DNA of 13,311 bases. Origin: Halieaceae bacterium. GTDB lineage: Bacteria; Pseudomonadota; Gammaproteobacteria; Pseudomonadales; Halieaceae. The notes beneath the pieces are model-generated. The model had not been told where the DNA came from. It saw nothing but the letters and a program-made list of their open reading frames with translations, and ran no database searches. The stretch lies in the NCBI GenBank assembly GCA_902518075.1, contig CABYEX010000035.1:1-13311 (forward strand), given 5' to 3'. This document shows positions 1 to 7,921 of the stretch, in pieces; position 1 is the first letter of the stretch, and every line of letters begins with the position of its first letter. The translations under genes were made by a program, and so were the position numbers.

Positions 1-187
<187 letters not shown>

Positions 188-213
188 TTATCACGGTGCC
201 GCGTTATGTTTGA

Positions 214-855
214 TCAGTGCGTCACGCCCAGTTCTCGGGCCATTTGCGCCGCCGTGTCACGGACGCGCCCTCGGCTCAACATTAATTTAAAGCGCGTGCC
301 GCCAAGTTGTCGCCATAAAAATGCGGCCCTGACACCGCACATGAGTAGCGCGCGCACCAAATCGGCGACCTGGGGGTTGTTCAGGTGTTGAGCGCTACCG
401 GTCACCTTGATGCGGTACGACAGGGTGCTGAGTGTATCTTGATAAATGGCGGATATATTGGCGCTTAGACCATTGATATCGCTTGAAAAATTTTCAGCCT
501 TATATGCGGTGTGCTTGAGTCGCGAATGGACAATGGCCTGCAGGTCGTCGCGCGCGGCAAAACGTCGCTCCAGCTGCAGAATGGCCAAGGTGTAGCGCAG
601 TGTATCTGCCGTTGCCTCATCCTGCGAGAGCCCCAAGCAGGCTGAAAGCTGCTCGAGACCTAGGCGAATGCCCTGTGGCGTGCCGAAGACCGTCTCAACA
701 CCATCGGGCTCAAAGCTGAACAAGGAGTGTACCGAGGCCTCCACAAAGGGCAGGGGCCAGCTACCGGTTTTCGCGGCCAAATCCACAATGCGTGCCGCCT
801 GCGCTACGCCCGCCAGTGCCACCGTGCGTTGCTCCAAAAGCGAGCGCTCGTTCAT
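214..855 (-). CDS. hflD: High-frequency lysogenization protein HflD homolog
   Basis: A 213-residue protein, the usual family length. It matches the HflD pattern: an N-terminal [11 protein letters not shown] helix (about 14-24), a conserved ARDDLQ-type central helix, [10 protein letters not shown] (about 135-145), the [10 protein letters not shown] segment near 149-158, and a C-terminal half with [11 protein letters not shown] and LMLSRGR. HflD is a peripheral membrane protein known in E. coli for antagonising lambda CII; its housekeeping role is not settled, although its constant linkage to mnmA and purB suggests one. The ATG overlaps the mnmA stop in an ATGA junction (4 nt), implying translational coupling. 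There is no catalytic motif to inspect. The family call is confident, the function is not. Confidence 0.93.
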   Translation of the reverse strand: MNERSLLEQRTVALAGVAQAARIVDLAAKTGSWPLPFVEASVHSLFSFEPDGVETVFGTPQGIRLGLEQLSACLGLSQDEATADTLRYTLAILQLERRFAARDDLQAIVHSRLKHTAYKAENFSSDINGLSANISAIYQDTLSTLSYRIKVTGSAQHLNNPQVADLVRALLMCGVRAAFLWRQLGGTRFKLMLSRGRVRDTAAQMARELGVTH

Positions 856-1949
856 TGAGCGGCCTCAATGACGCCGCCACCAAGGCAAATATCACCCTCG
901 TAGAACACGACGGACTGACCGGGAGTGACTGCTCTCTGGGGTGCGGAGAAGCTGACCTGCAATTTCGATTCGGAGACGGATATCTTGCAGGCTTGATCCG
1001 CTTGCCGGTACCGAATTTTGGCATGACAGGTGAGGGGGAGCGTGGGGGGCTCGCCGCTAATCCAGATCACGTCAGTTGCGGTGAGCTGTGTTTTGAACAA
1101 TGCTGGGTGCTCATTGCCCTGTGCGACCAACAGCACGTTGTTAGCGACCCGCTTATCGACGACGTACCAGGGCGCCTCTGGGCAATTCGCCAGCCCGCCG
1201 ATTCGCAATCCCTGTCGTTGCCCGATGGTGTGGTACATCAAGCCTTCATGCTCCCCAAGTTCGTCCCCATCTACTGACACAATGGGTCCGGGCTGTGCAG
1301 GCAGATACTGCTTAAGGAAGTCGCGAAATCGGCGTTCTCCAATGAAACAGATGCCTGTGCTGTCCTTCTTGCGCGCGGTCACAAATCCAGCAGAGGCCGC
1401 TTTCTTGCGGACCAGCGCCTTCTCCACATTTCCTACGGGGAATAGGCTTCTGCCGAGTGCCTGATGATCAACCTGGTGCAGGAAATAGCTCTGGTCTTTG
1501 CTGCCATCGACCCCTTTGCGAAGTCGCGTGGCGCTGCCCGTGGCATCGGTTTGCACGTAGTGACCTGTGGCAATCAGGTCGGCGCCTAACTGCGTAGCGT
1601 AGTCTAGAAAGGCGCGGAACTTGATTTCTCGGTTGCACAAAATGTCGGGGTTGGGTGTCCGGCCTGCGCGGTACTCCGACAGAAAGTGGTCGAAAACGCC
1701 ATCCCAATATTCTGCAGCGAAATTGGCACTGTGGAGGCGGATCTCCAGTTGATCCGCTACCGATTGAGCGTCGGCCAGATCCTTTTTGGCAGTGCAGTAT
1801 TCAGTGCCGTCATCCTCTTCCCAGTTTTTCATGAACAGGCCTTCAACCCGGTAGCCCGCCTCAATCAACATGAGTGCCGCGACGGAGGAATCCACGCCCC
1901 CTGACATACCAACAATGACGGTCTGATCCTGTTTCGATGTGTGGCTCAC
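852..1949 (-). CDS. mnmA: tRNA-specific 2-thiouridylase MnmA
   Basis: A 365-residue enzyme that uses ATP and sulfur relayed by the Tus/IscS system to make 2-thiouridine at wobble position 34 of tRNA-Lys, -Glu and -Gln. The sequence shows the PP-loop GMSGGVDSS (residues 14-22), the segment TPNPDILCN with the catalytic Cys105, [15 protein letters not shown] binding residues (about 149-160; the Gly is Ser here but KDQSYFL is intact), and the second catalytic Cys201 in STGICFIG. The C-terminal beta-barrel domain ends normally near AAQ. Residues 14-22 confirm the N terminus, and the start is GTG at 1949-1947; no in-frame ATG lies suitably placed. Only a weak GCGGT stands before it, inside a small hairpin. 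The gene overlaps hflD by 4 nt and lies 66 nt after rluE. The nudJ (Nudix) gene that commonly sits just upstream in relatives is absent. Confidence 0.97.
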   Translation of the reverse strand: MSHTSKQDQTVIVGMSGGVDSSVAALMLIEAGYRVEGLFMKNWEEDDGTEYCTAKKDLADAQSVADQLEIRLHSANFAAEYWDGVFDHFLSEYRAGRTPNPDILCNREIKFRAFLDYATQLGADLIATGHYVQTDATGSATRLRKGVDGSKDQSYFLHQVDHQALGRSLFPVGNVEKALVRKKAASAGFVTARKKDSTGICFIGERRFRDFLKQYLPAQPGPIVSVDGDELGEHEGLMYHTIGQRQGLRIGGLANCPEAPWYVVDKRVANNVLLVAQGNEHPALFKTQLTATDVIWISGEPPTLPLTCHAKIRYRQADQACKISVSESKLQVSFSAPQRAVTPGQSVVFYEGDICLGGGVIEAAQ

Positions 1950-1954
1950 GGCTA

Positions 1955-1977
1955 CCGCTTTTATTCAAAAAAGGCGG
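1955..1977 (-). promoter_or_regulatory. Imperfect hairpin just upstream of the mnmA start
   Basis: On the minus strand an 8-bp stem with one bulged C can form: CCGC(C)TTTT pairs with AAAAGCGG around a TTGAAT loop. Its base is 5 nt from the GTG start of mnmA, and the only SD-like sequence (GCGGT) lies in its 3' arm. It lacks a trailing T-run on either strand, so it is not a standard terminator. It may mask the ribosome site or may be chance; no function is claimed. Confidence 0.3.
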
Positions 1978-2015
1978 AAAGCATGAGGGGAGTGGAGGGT
2001 CGGGTCAATGCCGCG

Positions 2016-2570
2016 TCAGATAAGCATCTCGTGACGATGCTCGCCGGGCTGTAATGCGTTTAACTGCCATGGCCCGACGGTGACCCGGATCAACCGCAGC
2101 GTTGGGTAGCCCACCGCGGCCGTCATCCGTCTGACTTGCCGATTTCGGCCCTCCGTAATGGACAGGCTCAACCATGAGTCGCTGACGGTTTTCCGCTGTC
2201 GTATCGGCGGGTCGCGCTTCCATACATCGGGTGGTGGGATGGGGTTGGCTTTTGCAGGCCGGGTCATACCGTCCTTGAGTTCAATGCCAGTCGACAGTTG
2301 TGCGCAGACTTCGTCATGAATATCGCCTTCGACCTGAACCCAATAGGTTTTCCATTGCTCATGATCCGGGTGCGCAATGCTCTGCTGGGTTTTGCCATCT
2401 TGGGTGAGCACCAGAAGCCCCTCCGAGTCGTAGTCTAGCCTTCCCGCCGGTCGAAAGCCCGGTGCGTCAAGAAAGTCTGCGAGCGTCGCCCTCGGATGTT
2501 CCGGCTGTTCGCGATCCATGAATTGGCTCAGCACGCGAAACGGTTTGTTAAGCAAAATCACCTGACTCAT
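2016..2570 (-). CDS. rluE: 23S rRNA pseudouridine2457 synthase RluE
   Basis: A 184-residue protein of the RsuA/RluB/RluE branch of pseudouridine synthases. It opens with the LLNKPFRVLSQF motif (residues 6-17), then has the catalytic signature GRLDYDSEGLLVL (43-55) with Asp46 as the nucleophile, KTYWVQVEG (73-81), the RluE-type stretch NPPIR-like DPPIRQRKT (119-127) with SWLSLSITEGRNRQVRRM (132-149), and LRLIRVTVG near the end. There is no N-terminal S4 domain, as expected for RluE and unlike RsuA/RluB. It modifies U2457 of 23S rRNA in E. coli numbering. The ATG at 2570 is directly before the VILLNKP motif, so the start is firm. It is transcribed divergently from icd, an arrangement also found in E. 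coli. Confidence 0.94.
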   Translation of the reverse strand: MSQVILLNKPFRVLSQFMDREQPEHPRATLADFLDAPGFRPAGRLDYDSEGLLVLTQDGKTQQSIAHPDHEQWKTYWVQVEGDIHDEVCAQLSTGIELKDGMTRPAKANPIPPPDVWKRDPPIRQRKTVSDSWLSLSITEGRNRQVRRMTAAVGYPTLRLIRVTVGPWQLNALQPGEHRHEMLI

Positions 2571-2592
2571 TCGCCTAGTGTGCAGTATTTGA

Positions 2593-2601
2593 TGTTAAAA
2601 T
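2593..2601 (+). promoter_or_regulatory. Candidate extended -10 promoter for icd
   Basis: TGTTAAAAT contains the extended -10 TG and a TAAAAT hexamer (5 of 6 matches to TATAAT). No good -35 lies 16-18 nt upstream, which is tolerated in extended -10 promoters. Transcription would begin near 2608 and give a leader of about 100 nt before the icd ATG. The rest of the divergent region (2571-2710) must also hold the rluE promoter; no convincing hexamer pair for that strand was seen. Confidence 0.4.
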
Positions 2602-2696
2602 GCGTACACCGACCAGACGCCCACCAGCGCTCCCATTAGCAGGGGCGAGGGCGCACCGTGATCACTCGGAGCGAGCTTCGGGATTTGTTTTTTTCT

Positions 2697-2701
2697 GGGG
2701 G
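2697..2701 (+). promoter_or_regulatory. Ribosome binding site of icd that decides its start
   Basis: A run of five G lies 9 nt before the ATG at 2711 and follows a T-rich stretch (2684-2696, including seven consecutive T). It supports 2711 rather than the further upstream ATG at 2600, whose extra 37 codons resemble no Icd N terminus. Confidence 0.55.
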
Positions 2702-2710
2702 ATTATCACT

Positions 2711-3964
2711 ATGTCTTATAAGCACATTTCCGTTCCTGAGACCGGCGACATGATCGTTGTCAATGCCGACAACAGCTTGTCGGTGCCGGAAAACCCGATC
2801 ATTCCCTACATCGAGGGGGATGGTATCGGAGTCGATATCTCGCCTGAGATGATCGCGGTGGTCGACGCGGCAGTGGCCAAGGCCTATGACGGTGGTCGAC
2901 AGATATCTTGGATGGAGATCTACACCGGTGAAAAAGCTGCCGAACTCTACGACGGTGATTGGTTTCCTGAAGAGACGCTAGAGGCGATCAAGACCTACAG
3001 CGTAGCTATCAAGGGCCCGCTGACGACACCGGTTGGCGGCGGTTTCCGCTCGCTAAACGTGGCCTTGCGTCAGGAGTTGGATCTGTACACCTGCCTGCGT
3101 CCTGTGCGGTGGTTCGAGGGCGTTCCCTCGCCAGTTAAGAACCCGGGCGATTGCAATATGGTGATCTTCAGGGAGAACTCTGAGGACATCTACGCCGGCA
3201 TCGAATATCAGGCCGGCACAGATGAGGCTCAAAAGGTCGTCGATTTCATTATCAAAGAGATGGGCGCGACCAAAATCCGCTTCCCCGAGAATGTCGGTAT
3301 CGGTATCAAGCCGGTCTCTGCGGAGGGCACCCAGCGCTTGGTACGCAAGGCGATTCAATACGCCATTGATCAGGACCTGCCTTCGGTAACACTAGTGCAC
3401 AAGGGGAACATCATGAAGTTCACGGAGGGCGCCTTCCGTGACTGGGGTTACGAACTTGCGCATCAGGAGTTCGGTGGTGAGATGCTGGATGGTGGCCCCT
3501 GGGTAAGTATCAAGAATCCCAAGACGGGTGGCGATATCGTGATCAAGGACGTCATCGCTGATGCGATGTTGCAACAAGTGCTGACTCGCCCTAAAGATTA
3601 CAGTGTCGTCGCCACGCTGAACTTAAACGGTGACTACCTGTCTGATGCGCTGGCCGCGCAGGTAGGGGGCATCGGTATCGCGCCCGGCGCCAACCTCTCG
3701 GATACGGTGGCGCTGTTTGAGGCGACTCACGGGACGGCACCCAAGTATGCGGGCCAAGACAAGGTCAATCCTGGCTCCCTCATCCTTTCGGCTGAAATGA
3801 TGCTTCGTCACCTCGGCTGGAACGAGGCGGCGGATCTGATAATTGACGGTATGAACGGTGCTATTCAGGCCAAGACCGTGACCTATGACTTTGAGCGATT
3901 GATGGACGGGGCAACGCTGGTGTCCTGCTCGGCGTTCGGTAGTGCCGTCATTTCACACATGTGA
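2711..3964 (+). CDS. icd: NADP-dependent isocitrate dehydrogenase
   Basis: A 417-residue enzyme, one residue longer than E. coli Icd and collinear with it. It decarboxylates isocitrate to 2-oxoglutarate with NADP+ in the TCA cycle, as a cytosolic homodimer. Visible signatures are [14 protein letters not shown] (27-40), the substrate loop [13 protein letters not shown] with Ser114, equivalent to the E. coli Ser113 phosphorylated by AceK, the metal-site region [16 protein letters not shown], and the coenzyme pocket [17 protein letters not shown] with Lys-Tyr, typical of NADP rather than NAD specificity. The end, [11 protein letters not shown] and onward, matches the family. An in-frame extension back to 2600 is open but unrelated to known Icd N termini, and an SD-like G5 precedes 2711. 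The gene stands alone between rluE and its own terminator. AceK control of glyoxylate flux is plausible from Ser114, but aceK is not in the window. Confidence 0.98.
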   Translation: MSYKHISVPETGDMIVVNADNSLSVPENPIIPYIEGDGIGVDISPEMIAVVDAAVAKAYDGGRQISWMEIYTGEKAAELYDGDWFPEETLEAIKTYSVAIKGPLTTPVGGGFRSLNVALRQELDLYTCLRPVRWFEGVPSPVKNPGDCNMVIFRENSEDIYAGIEYQAGTDEAQKVVDFIIKEMGATKIRFPENVGIGIKPVSAEGTQRLVRKAIQYAIDQDLPSVTLVHKGNIMKFTEGAFRDWGYELAHQEFGGEMLDGGPWVSIKNPKTGGDIVIKDVIADAMLQQVLTRPKDYSVVATLNLNGDYLSDALAAQVGGIGIAPGANLSDTVALFEATHGTAPKYAGQDKVNPGSLILSAEMMLRHLGWNEAADLIIDGMNGAIQAKTVTYDFERLMDGATLVSCSAFGSAVISHM

Positions 3965-3983
3965 AGTACTTGAATTGTTCTAG

Positions 3984-4006
3984 AGCCCGCCTTGCGCGGG
4001 CTTTTT
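3984..4006 (+). terminator. Rho-independent terminator of icd
   Basis: A perfect 7-bp stem, AGCCCGC with GCGGGCT, around a 5-nt loop is followed by five T (the last stem base is the first T). It begins 19 nt after the icd stop and insulates icd from clpS. The opposite strand has no comparable T-run. Confidence 0.9.
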
Positions 4007-4115
4007 AACGCCCGCGTGATGAAAGCCGCATTGGCTTCATCGTTCAGTGTCAGTGAGCACTGCGAAAAAGCGACAGAAACTCAGGTCTGAAAGCACCATA
4101 GCTCCCCGGTTGGAC

Positions 4116-4121
4116 TATACT
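4116..4121 (+). promoter_or_regulatory. Candidate -10 box for clpS-clpA
   Basis: TATACT matches the -10 consensus at 5 of 6 positions and lies after the icd terminator, where clpSA needs its own promoter. No credible -35 (GCACCA at 17-nt spacing) is present. Transcription seven bases downstream would begin almost at the clpS ATG (4128), giving a near-leaderless mRNA. This is position-based inference only. Confidence 0.3.
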
Positions 4122-4127
4122 AATAGT

Positions 4128-4511
4128 ATGAACGAATTAGTCCGTGACACCGTTTTTGCTCCCCTGTGTGGCACCGGGACTGACAGAGAGGATCATGACG
4201 ATGGCGATCTCGCTGTTGCGCCCGCCAAACCACAGCTGAAGAAACCGCCGCTCTACAGAGTGATTCTCCTGAATGATGACTACACCCCGATGGAGTTCGT
4301 GGTGCAAGTGTTGGAGCAGTTTTTCGGCATGGGTCGGGAGAAGGCCACCCAGGTCATGCTGGCGGTCCATACGCAGGGTAAGGGCGTATGTGGAATATAT
4401 CCTGAGGACATTGCCGAGACGAAGGCATCGCAGGTGAACCAATGTGCCCGGGACAGTGGACATCCGCTACTGTGTGAGGTGGAACCGTCAGGCGACGACG
4501 AAGAGGACTGA
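4128..4511 (+). CDS. clpS: ATP-dependent Clp protease adaptor ClpS
   Basis: A 127-residue adaptor that binds proteins carrying N-terminal Leu, Phe, Tyr or Trp and hands them to ClpA. The core begins at [19 protein letters not shown] (40-58). The alpha-amine ligands Asn49 and Asp50 and the hydrophobic-pocket residues Met55, Met77 and His81 (E. coli N34, D35, M40, M62, H66) are all present, as is the end HPLLCEVE. Two things differ from E. coli ClpS (106 residues): a longer, acidic N-terminal arm (1-40, with DREDHDDGD) and an acidic tail SGDDEED. The start is uncertain. ATG 4128 lacks a clear Shine-Dalgarno sequence; a GTG at 4047 would add 27 codons, also without one. The stop is 4 nt before the clpA ATG, so the two genes are coupled. 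The cspD gene often found between icd and clpS in relatives is absent. Confidence 0.95.
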   Translation: MNELVRDTVFAPLCGTGTDREDHDDGDLAVAPAKPQLKKPPLYRVILLNDDYTPMEFVVQVLEQFFGMGREKATQVMLAVHTQGKGVCGIYPEDIAETKASQVNQCARDSGHPLLCEVEPSGDDEED

Positions 4512-4515
4512 CCGA

Positions 4516-6792
4516 ATGCTGAGCAAAGAACTCGAGAATACGCTCAACGAGACGTTTCGCACCGCGCGAGCCAGGCGCCATGAATTCATTACGGTCGAGC
4601 ATCTGTTGCTCGCGCTGCTCGACGACTCCGCTGCTATCGCAGTGCTTGAAGCCTGCCAAGTTGAGTTGGATGACCTTCGCGGAGAACTGACCGAGTTTAT
4701 CGACTCCACTACGCCGCTTCTGTCTGACTCCGATGATGGTCGAGATACCCAGCCGACGCTGGGCTTTCAACGGGTCCTGCAGAGAGCGGTGTTCCACGTT
4801 CAGAGCTCGGGACAGCAGGAAGTCACTGGAGCCAATCTGCTGGTGGCGATTTTCTCGGAGCAGGAGTCTCAGGCGGTATATTTCCTGAAATCACAAAACG
4901 TTTCCCGTCTCGATGTGGTGAACTTTATTACCCACGGCATCGGGAAGGACGGGGAAGAAGCGACCGATGGCGCGGATTCGCTTTCAGATCCTGAGGAGGA
5001 TCAGCAGGGTGCAGAAAAGCGGCCGCTCGATGCCTACGCGACCAACCTCAACGCGGAGGCCGAGGCTGGCAATATCGACCCACTTATCGGACGTTTGGCC
5101 GAGGTGGAGCGCGTCGCCCAAATCCTCGCGCGACGGCGCAAGAATAACCCGCTGCTGGTCGGCGAATCCGGCGTTGGTAAAACCGCCATCGCCGAGGGTC
5201 TTGCCAAGATGATTGTCGATGGCGAAGTGCCAGAGACGCTCAAGGAGGCAGTGGTTTACTCCCTCGATCTGGGCGCGCTGCTGGCTGGAACAAAATACCG
5301 CGGTGACTTTGAGAAGCGTCTCAAGGGGCTCCTCGCCAATCTCAGCGAGAGCGATCACGCGATCCTGTTTATAGACGAAATTCACACGATCATTGGCGCA
5401 GGGGCGGCATCGGGAGGCGTCATGGACGCCAGTAATCTGTTGAAGCCGCTATTGGCATCCGGAAAGATGCGCTGTGTTGGCTCTACCACTTATGCGGAGT
5501 ACCGCGGCATTTTCGATAAAGACAAGGCCCTGAGCCGGCGCTTCCAGAAGGTAGACGTGTTAGAGCCCTCGGTGGAGGAGGCTTACAAGATTCTGAAAGG
5601 ATTAAAGTCACGGTTTGAGGCACACCATAAGCTTCGCTATACCGATAAGGCACTCCGGGTCGCCTCGGAAATGGCGGCGCGCTATATCACGGACCGGTTC
5701 CTGCCGGACAAGGCCATTGACGTCATCGACGAGGCGGGCGCCTTTCAGCAGCTCCAATCACCCAGCAAGCGAAAAAAAGTGCTGGGACCGAGTGACATTG
5801 AAGCCGTGGTGGCCAAGATAGCCCGGATTCCGCCAAAAACCGTGAGCAGCGACGACAAGGAGTTGCTTGGCAAGCTTGAGGGCAACCTCAAAATGACGGT
5901 TTTCGGGCAGGATGACGCCGTGTCGCAAATGGTTGGTGCCATCAAGTTGGCCAGAGCGGGTCTGCGAGGTGGACAAAAGCCGATTGGCTCTTTCTTGCTA
6001 GCTGGGCCGACGGGCGTGGGCAAGACCGAACTCACCCGACAGCTCGCACTGCAAATGGGGCTGGAGTTATTGCGTTTTGACATGTCCGAGTACATGGAGC
6101 GACACACGGTTTCGCGTTTGATCGGTGCGCCCCCGGGTTATGTTGGCTTTGATCAAGGCGGCTTGCTTACCGATGCTGTCACTAAGCATCCGCACTCGGT
6201 GGTATTGCTGGACGAGATTGAAAAGGCGCATCCGGAGGTCTTTAATCTGTTGCTGCAGGTGATGGATCACGGCACGCTCACCGACAACAACGGCCGTAAA
6301 ACCGATTTCCGTAATGTGATTTTGGTGATGACGACCAACGCTGGTGCGGAAAATGTTAGCCGGCGCTCCATCGGCTTCTCCATGCAGGATCACTCGACAG
6401 ATTCCATCGAGGCGATCAATCGCACCTTCGCTCCAGAGTTTCGGAACCGTCTGGACGCCATAGTACCCTTCGGACCACTAGGTGAGGACGTTATCCTGAC
6501 GGTGGCGGATAAATTCCTCACAGAACTGCAGTCGCAACTCGATGAGCGGCAGGTCGTCATCGAGGTCGATGAAGAGGCCAGGCTGTGGCTGGTGGAAAAG
6601 GGCTATGACGCCACAATGGGTGCACGACCCATGGAGCGTGTTATTCAGGAGCACATCAAAAAGCCGTTAGCGGACATGGTGTTGTTTGGATCGCTGGAGA
6701 AGGGTGGCACTGCCGCCGTTACCCTCAATGAGGCGCGGGATGGTTTGCTGGTTGAAGCGGTCATCGAGGTCGAGGAGCCAGTAGAGGCCTAA
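4516..6792 (+). CDS. clpA: ATP-dependent Clp protease ATP-binding subunit ClpA
   Basis: A 758-residue AAA+ unfoldase, the same length as E. coli ClpA. A hexamer unfolds substrates and threads them into ClpP, either directly or through ClpS. Domains: a double Clp_N repeat (about 1-145, where ClpS docks), an acidic linker (about 146-170), D1 with Walker A GESGVGKT (216-223) and Walker B Asp287 in LFIDEIHT, and D2 with Walker A GPTGVGKT (497-504) and Walker B Asp566 in [10 protein letters not shown]1 and D2 are adjacent without the ClpB coiled-coil M domain. The ClpP-docking loop reads IGF at 619-621, where E. coli has IGL. Pore motif KYRGDFE is present in D1 and GYVGFDQGG in D2. The start has AGAGGA about 8 nt upstream; the longer in-frame extension to 4444 only overlaps clpS. 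It converges on infA across 45 bases with no evident terminator hairpin. Confidence 0.98.
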   Translation: MLSKELENTLNETFRTARARRHEFITVEHLLLALLDDSAAIAVLEACQVELDDLRGELTEFIDSTTPLLSDSDDGRDTQPTLGFQRVLQRAVFHVQSSGQQEVTGANLLVAIFSEQESQAVYFLKSQNVSRLDVVNFITHGIGKDGEEATDGADSLSDPEEDQQGAEKRPLDAYATNLNAEAEAGNIDPLIGRLAEVERVAQILARRRKNNPLLVGESGVGKTAIAEGLAKMIVDGEVPETLKEAVVYSLDLGALLAGTKYRGDFEKRLKGLLANLSESDHAILFIDEIHTIIGAGAASGGVMDASNLLKPLLASGKMRCVGSTTYAEYRGIFDKDKALSRRFQKVDVLEPSVEEAYKILKGLKSRFEAHHKLRYTDKALRVASEMAARYITDRFLPDKAIDVIDEAGAFQQLQSPSKRKKVLGPSDIEAVVAKIARIPPKTVSSDDKELLGKLEGNLKMTVFGQDDAVSQMVGAIKLARAGLRGGQKPIGSFLLAGPTGVGKTELTRQLALQMGLELLRFDMSEYMERHTVSRLIGAPPGYVGFDQGGLLTDAVTKHPHSVVLLDEIEKAHPEVFNLLLQVMDHGTLTDNNGRKTDFRNVILVMTTNAGAENVSRRSIGFSMQDHSTDSIEAINRTFAPEFRNRLDAIVPFGPLGEDVILTVADKFLTELQSQLDERQVVIEVDEEARLWLVEKGYDATMGARPMERVIQEHIKKPLADMVLFGSLEKGGTAAVTLNEARDGLLVEAVIEVEEPVEA

Positions 6793-6837
6793 TGCATGCT
6801 CTGCACGCGGCGCTATACCTTGTGATGGCGGGGGTGC

Positions 6838-7056
6838 CTACCTTTCGCGATAAGTGATACGGCCCTTCGTGAGGTCATACGGGGTCAGCTCAACCCTCAC
6901 TTTGTCGCCCGTCAGGATGCGAATGTAATTCTTGCGCATTTTTCCAGAGATGTGTGCCGTGACCACGTGTCCGTTTTCCAGCTGCACCCGGAAGGTGGTG
7001 TTGGGGAGGGTATCTATGATTTCCCCCTCCATTTCGATCTGATCTTCTTTCGCCAT
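6838..7056 (-). CDS. infA: Translation initiation factor IF-1
   Basis: A 72-residue S1/OB-fold protein, exactly the E. coli length and nearly identical to it in [29 protein letters not shown] and [20 protein letters not shown]-1 binds the 30S A site and helps IF-2 and IF-3 select initiator tRNA and the start codon. The start is ATG at 7056, with GGAG about 11 nt upstream. The gene sits alone between clpA (convergent) and bpt (88-nt gap on the same strand), so it probably has its own promoter in 7057-7144; I could not pick convincing hexamers there. The serine tRNA gene found between clpA and infA in E. coli is missing. Confidence 0.98.
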   Translation of the reverse strand: MAKEDQIEMEGEIIDTLPNTTFRVQLENGHVVTAHISGKMRKNYIRILTGDKVRVELTPYDLTKGRITYRER

Positions 7057-7144
7057 ACAGGCTATGTCTCCGTGAACTAAGTGGGCGGCACTTTAGCTGA
7101 AACTGCAGTGCGGGGGAAGCGGCTCGTGGGGCGGGTGAGTGCTC

Positions 7145-7921
7145 TTAGGTCTCGTCGTTCAGATCGAGAAGCGATACCACTGCGGTCGCGTCGGGCGACG
7201 ATGTTTGCTGGGTCTTTTGCTGCTGCCAATGGCCGTCGACAAACAGTTCAAGGGGTGAGAAACGGGACTTGTATAACATTTTCCGGCAGCCATCGATCCA
7301 ATACCCCAGGTAAACAAAGGGCAGGCCCATGGACTGTGCCTGCCGAATCTGGAGAAGAATCGCCTCGCTGCCGAGGCTGCGCTGAGGCTGATCAGGATCA
7401 AAAAACGTGTAGATCGCGGCCAGCCCATCCAACATCTTGTCGGCCACGGTCACCGCCACCAGCCGGTTCCCAAGGTACAGTCGGTAATAGTTGGCGCAGC
7501 CCAGCCCGTCGTTAAGAAATGACTCGTACTGTTCGCGTTCCGGCGGGTACATATCGCCGTCGGCATGGCGAGACTCGATGTAATAGCGGTAAAGGTTGTA
7601 GGCTTCATCGTCGAGGATCGATTCCGACTGCTCAACCCGCAGATCCAAGTTACGGCGGCTGATTCTTTTCTGCGTGCGACTGGGCTCGAACTCAGCGACG
7701 CGAACCCGCGAGGCGATGCAGGCACTACAACGGGCGCAGTGTGGTCGGTAGACGTGATCGCCACTGCGACGAAAGCCCAGCAAGGAGAGCTGGGTGTAGA
7801 GTTCCTGGCTTAGCTTTTGCCTCGGATCGACAAAAAGCGTGGTTGCTTCTTCACCCTCGAGATAGGAGCACCGGTGAGGGAAGGTCGTGTAGACCTTGAT
7901 TTCTCGCAACGAAGCGGTCAT
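7145..7921 (-). CDS. bpt: Aspartate/glutamate leucyltransferase Bpt (ATE1-like)
   Basis: A 258-residue aminoacyl-tRNA-protein transferase related to eukaryotic arginyltransferase. It transfers Leu from Leu-tRNA to N-terminal Asp or Glu, creating destabilising N termini recognised by ClpS. The N-terminal domain shows FPHRCSYLEGEEATTLF (14-30), GFRRSGDHVYRPHC (49-62) and the cysteine cluster at Cys62, Cys65 and Cys68, with Cys18 earlier. The C-terminal GNAT-like half has LVAVTVADKMLDGLAAIYTF and LPFVYLGYWIDGCRKM, where the family reads YLGYWI and MxYK. Length is ordinary for the family (about 235-260). The ATG overlaps the aat stop by 4 nt (ATGA), so the two transferases are translationally coupled. 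The last 25 residues are poorly conserved and Gln/Ser-rich. Enterobacteria lack this gene. Confidence 0.96.
   Translation of the reverse strand: MTASLREIKVYTTFPHRCSYLEGEEATTLFVDPRQKLSQELYTQLSLLGFRRSGDHVYRPHCARCSACIASRVRVAEFEPSRTQKRISRRNLDLRVEQSESILDDEAYNLYRYYIESRHADGDMYPPEREQYESFLNDGLGCANYYRLYLGNRLVAVTVADKMLDGLAAIYTFFDPDQPQRSLGSEAILLQIRQAQSMGLPFVYLGYWIDGCRKMLYKSRFSPLELFVDGHWQQQKTQQTSSPDATAVVSLLDLNDET

Noticed and set aside
792..1277. A 161-codon open frame on the plus strand, opposite hflD and mnmA.
   Set aside because: It lies wholly antisense to two conserved genes, with no ribosome site or family resemblance; treated as a shadow frame.
2600..2710. In-frame extension of icd to an upstream ATG.
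   Set aside because: The added 37 residues are Arg/Pro/Ala-rich and unlike any Icd N terminus. The ATG at 2600 overlaps the likely -10 box, so it would precede the transcription start.
4444..4515. In-frame extension of clpA into clpS.
   Set aside because: ClpA from 4516 already equals the E. coli length with a good ribosome site; the extension merely reads clpS in another frame.
6793..6837. A possible terminator between convergent clpA and infA.
   Set aside because: No GC-rich inverted repeat with a T-run could be found in either direction; only a short GCATGC palindrome is present.
7057..7144. GCACT...AGTGC inverted repeat between bpt and infA.
   Set aside because: The stem is only 5 bp with a 14-nt loop and no T-run, too weak to call as a terminator or operator.
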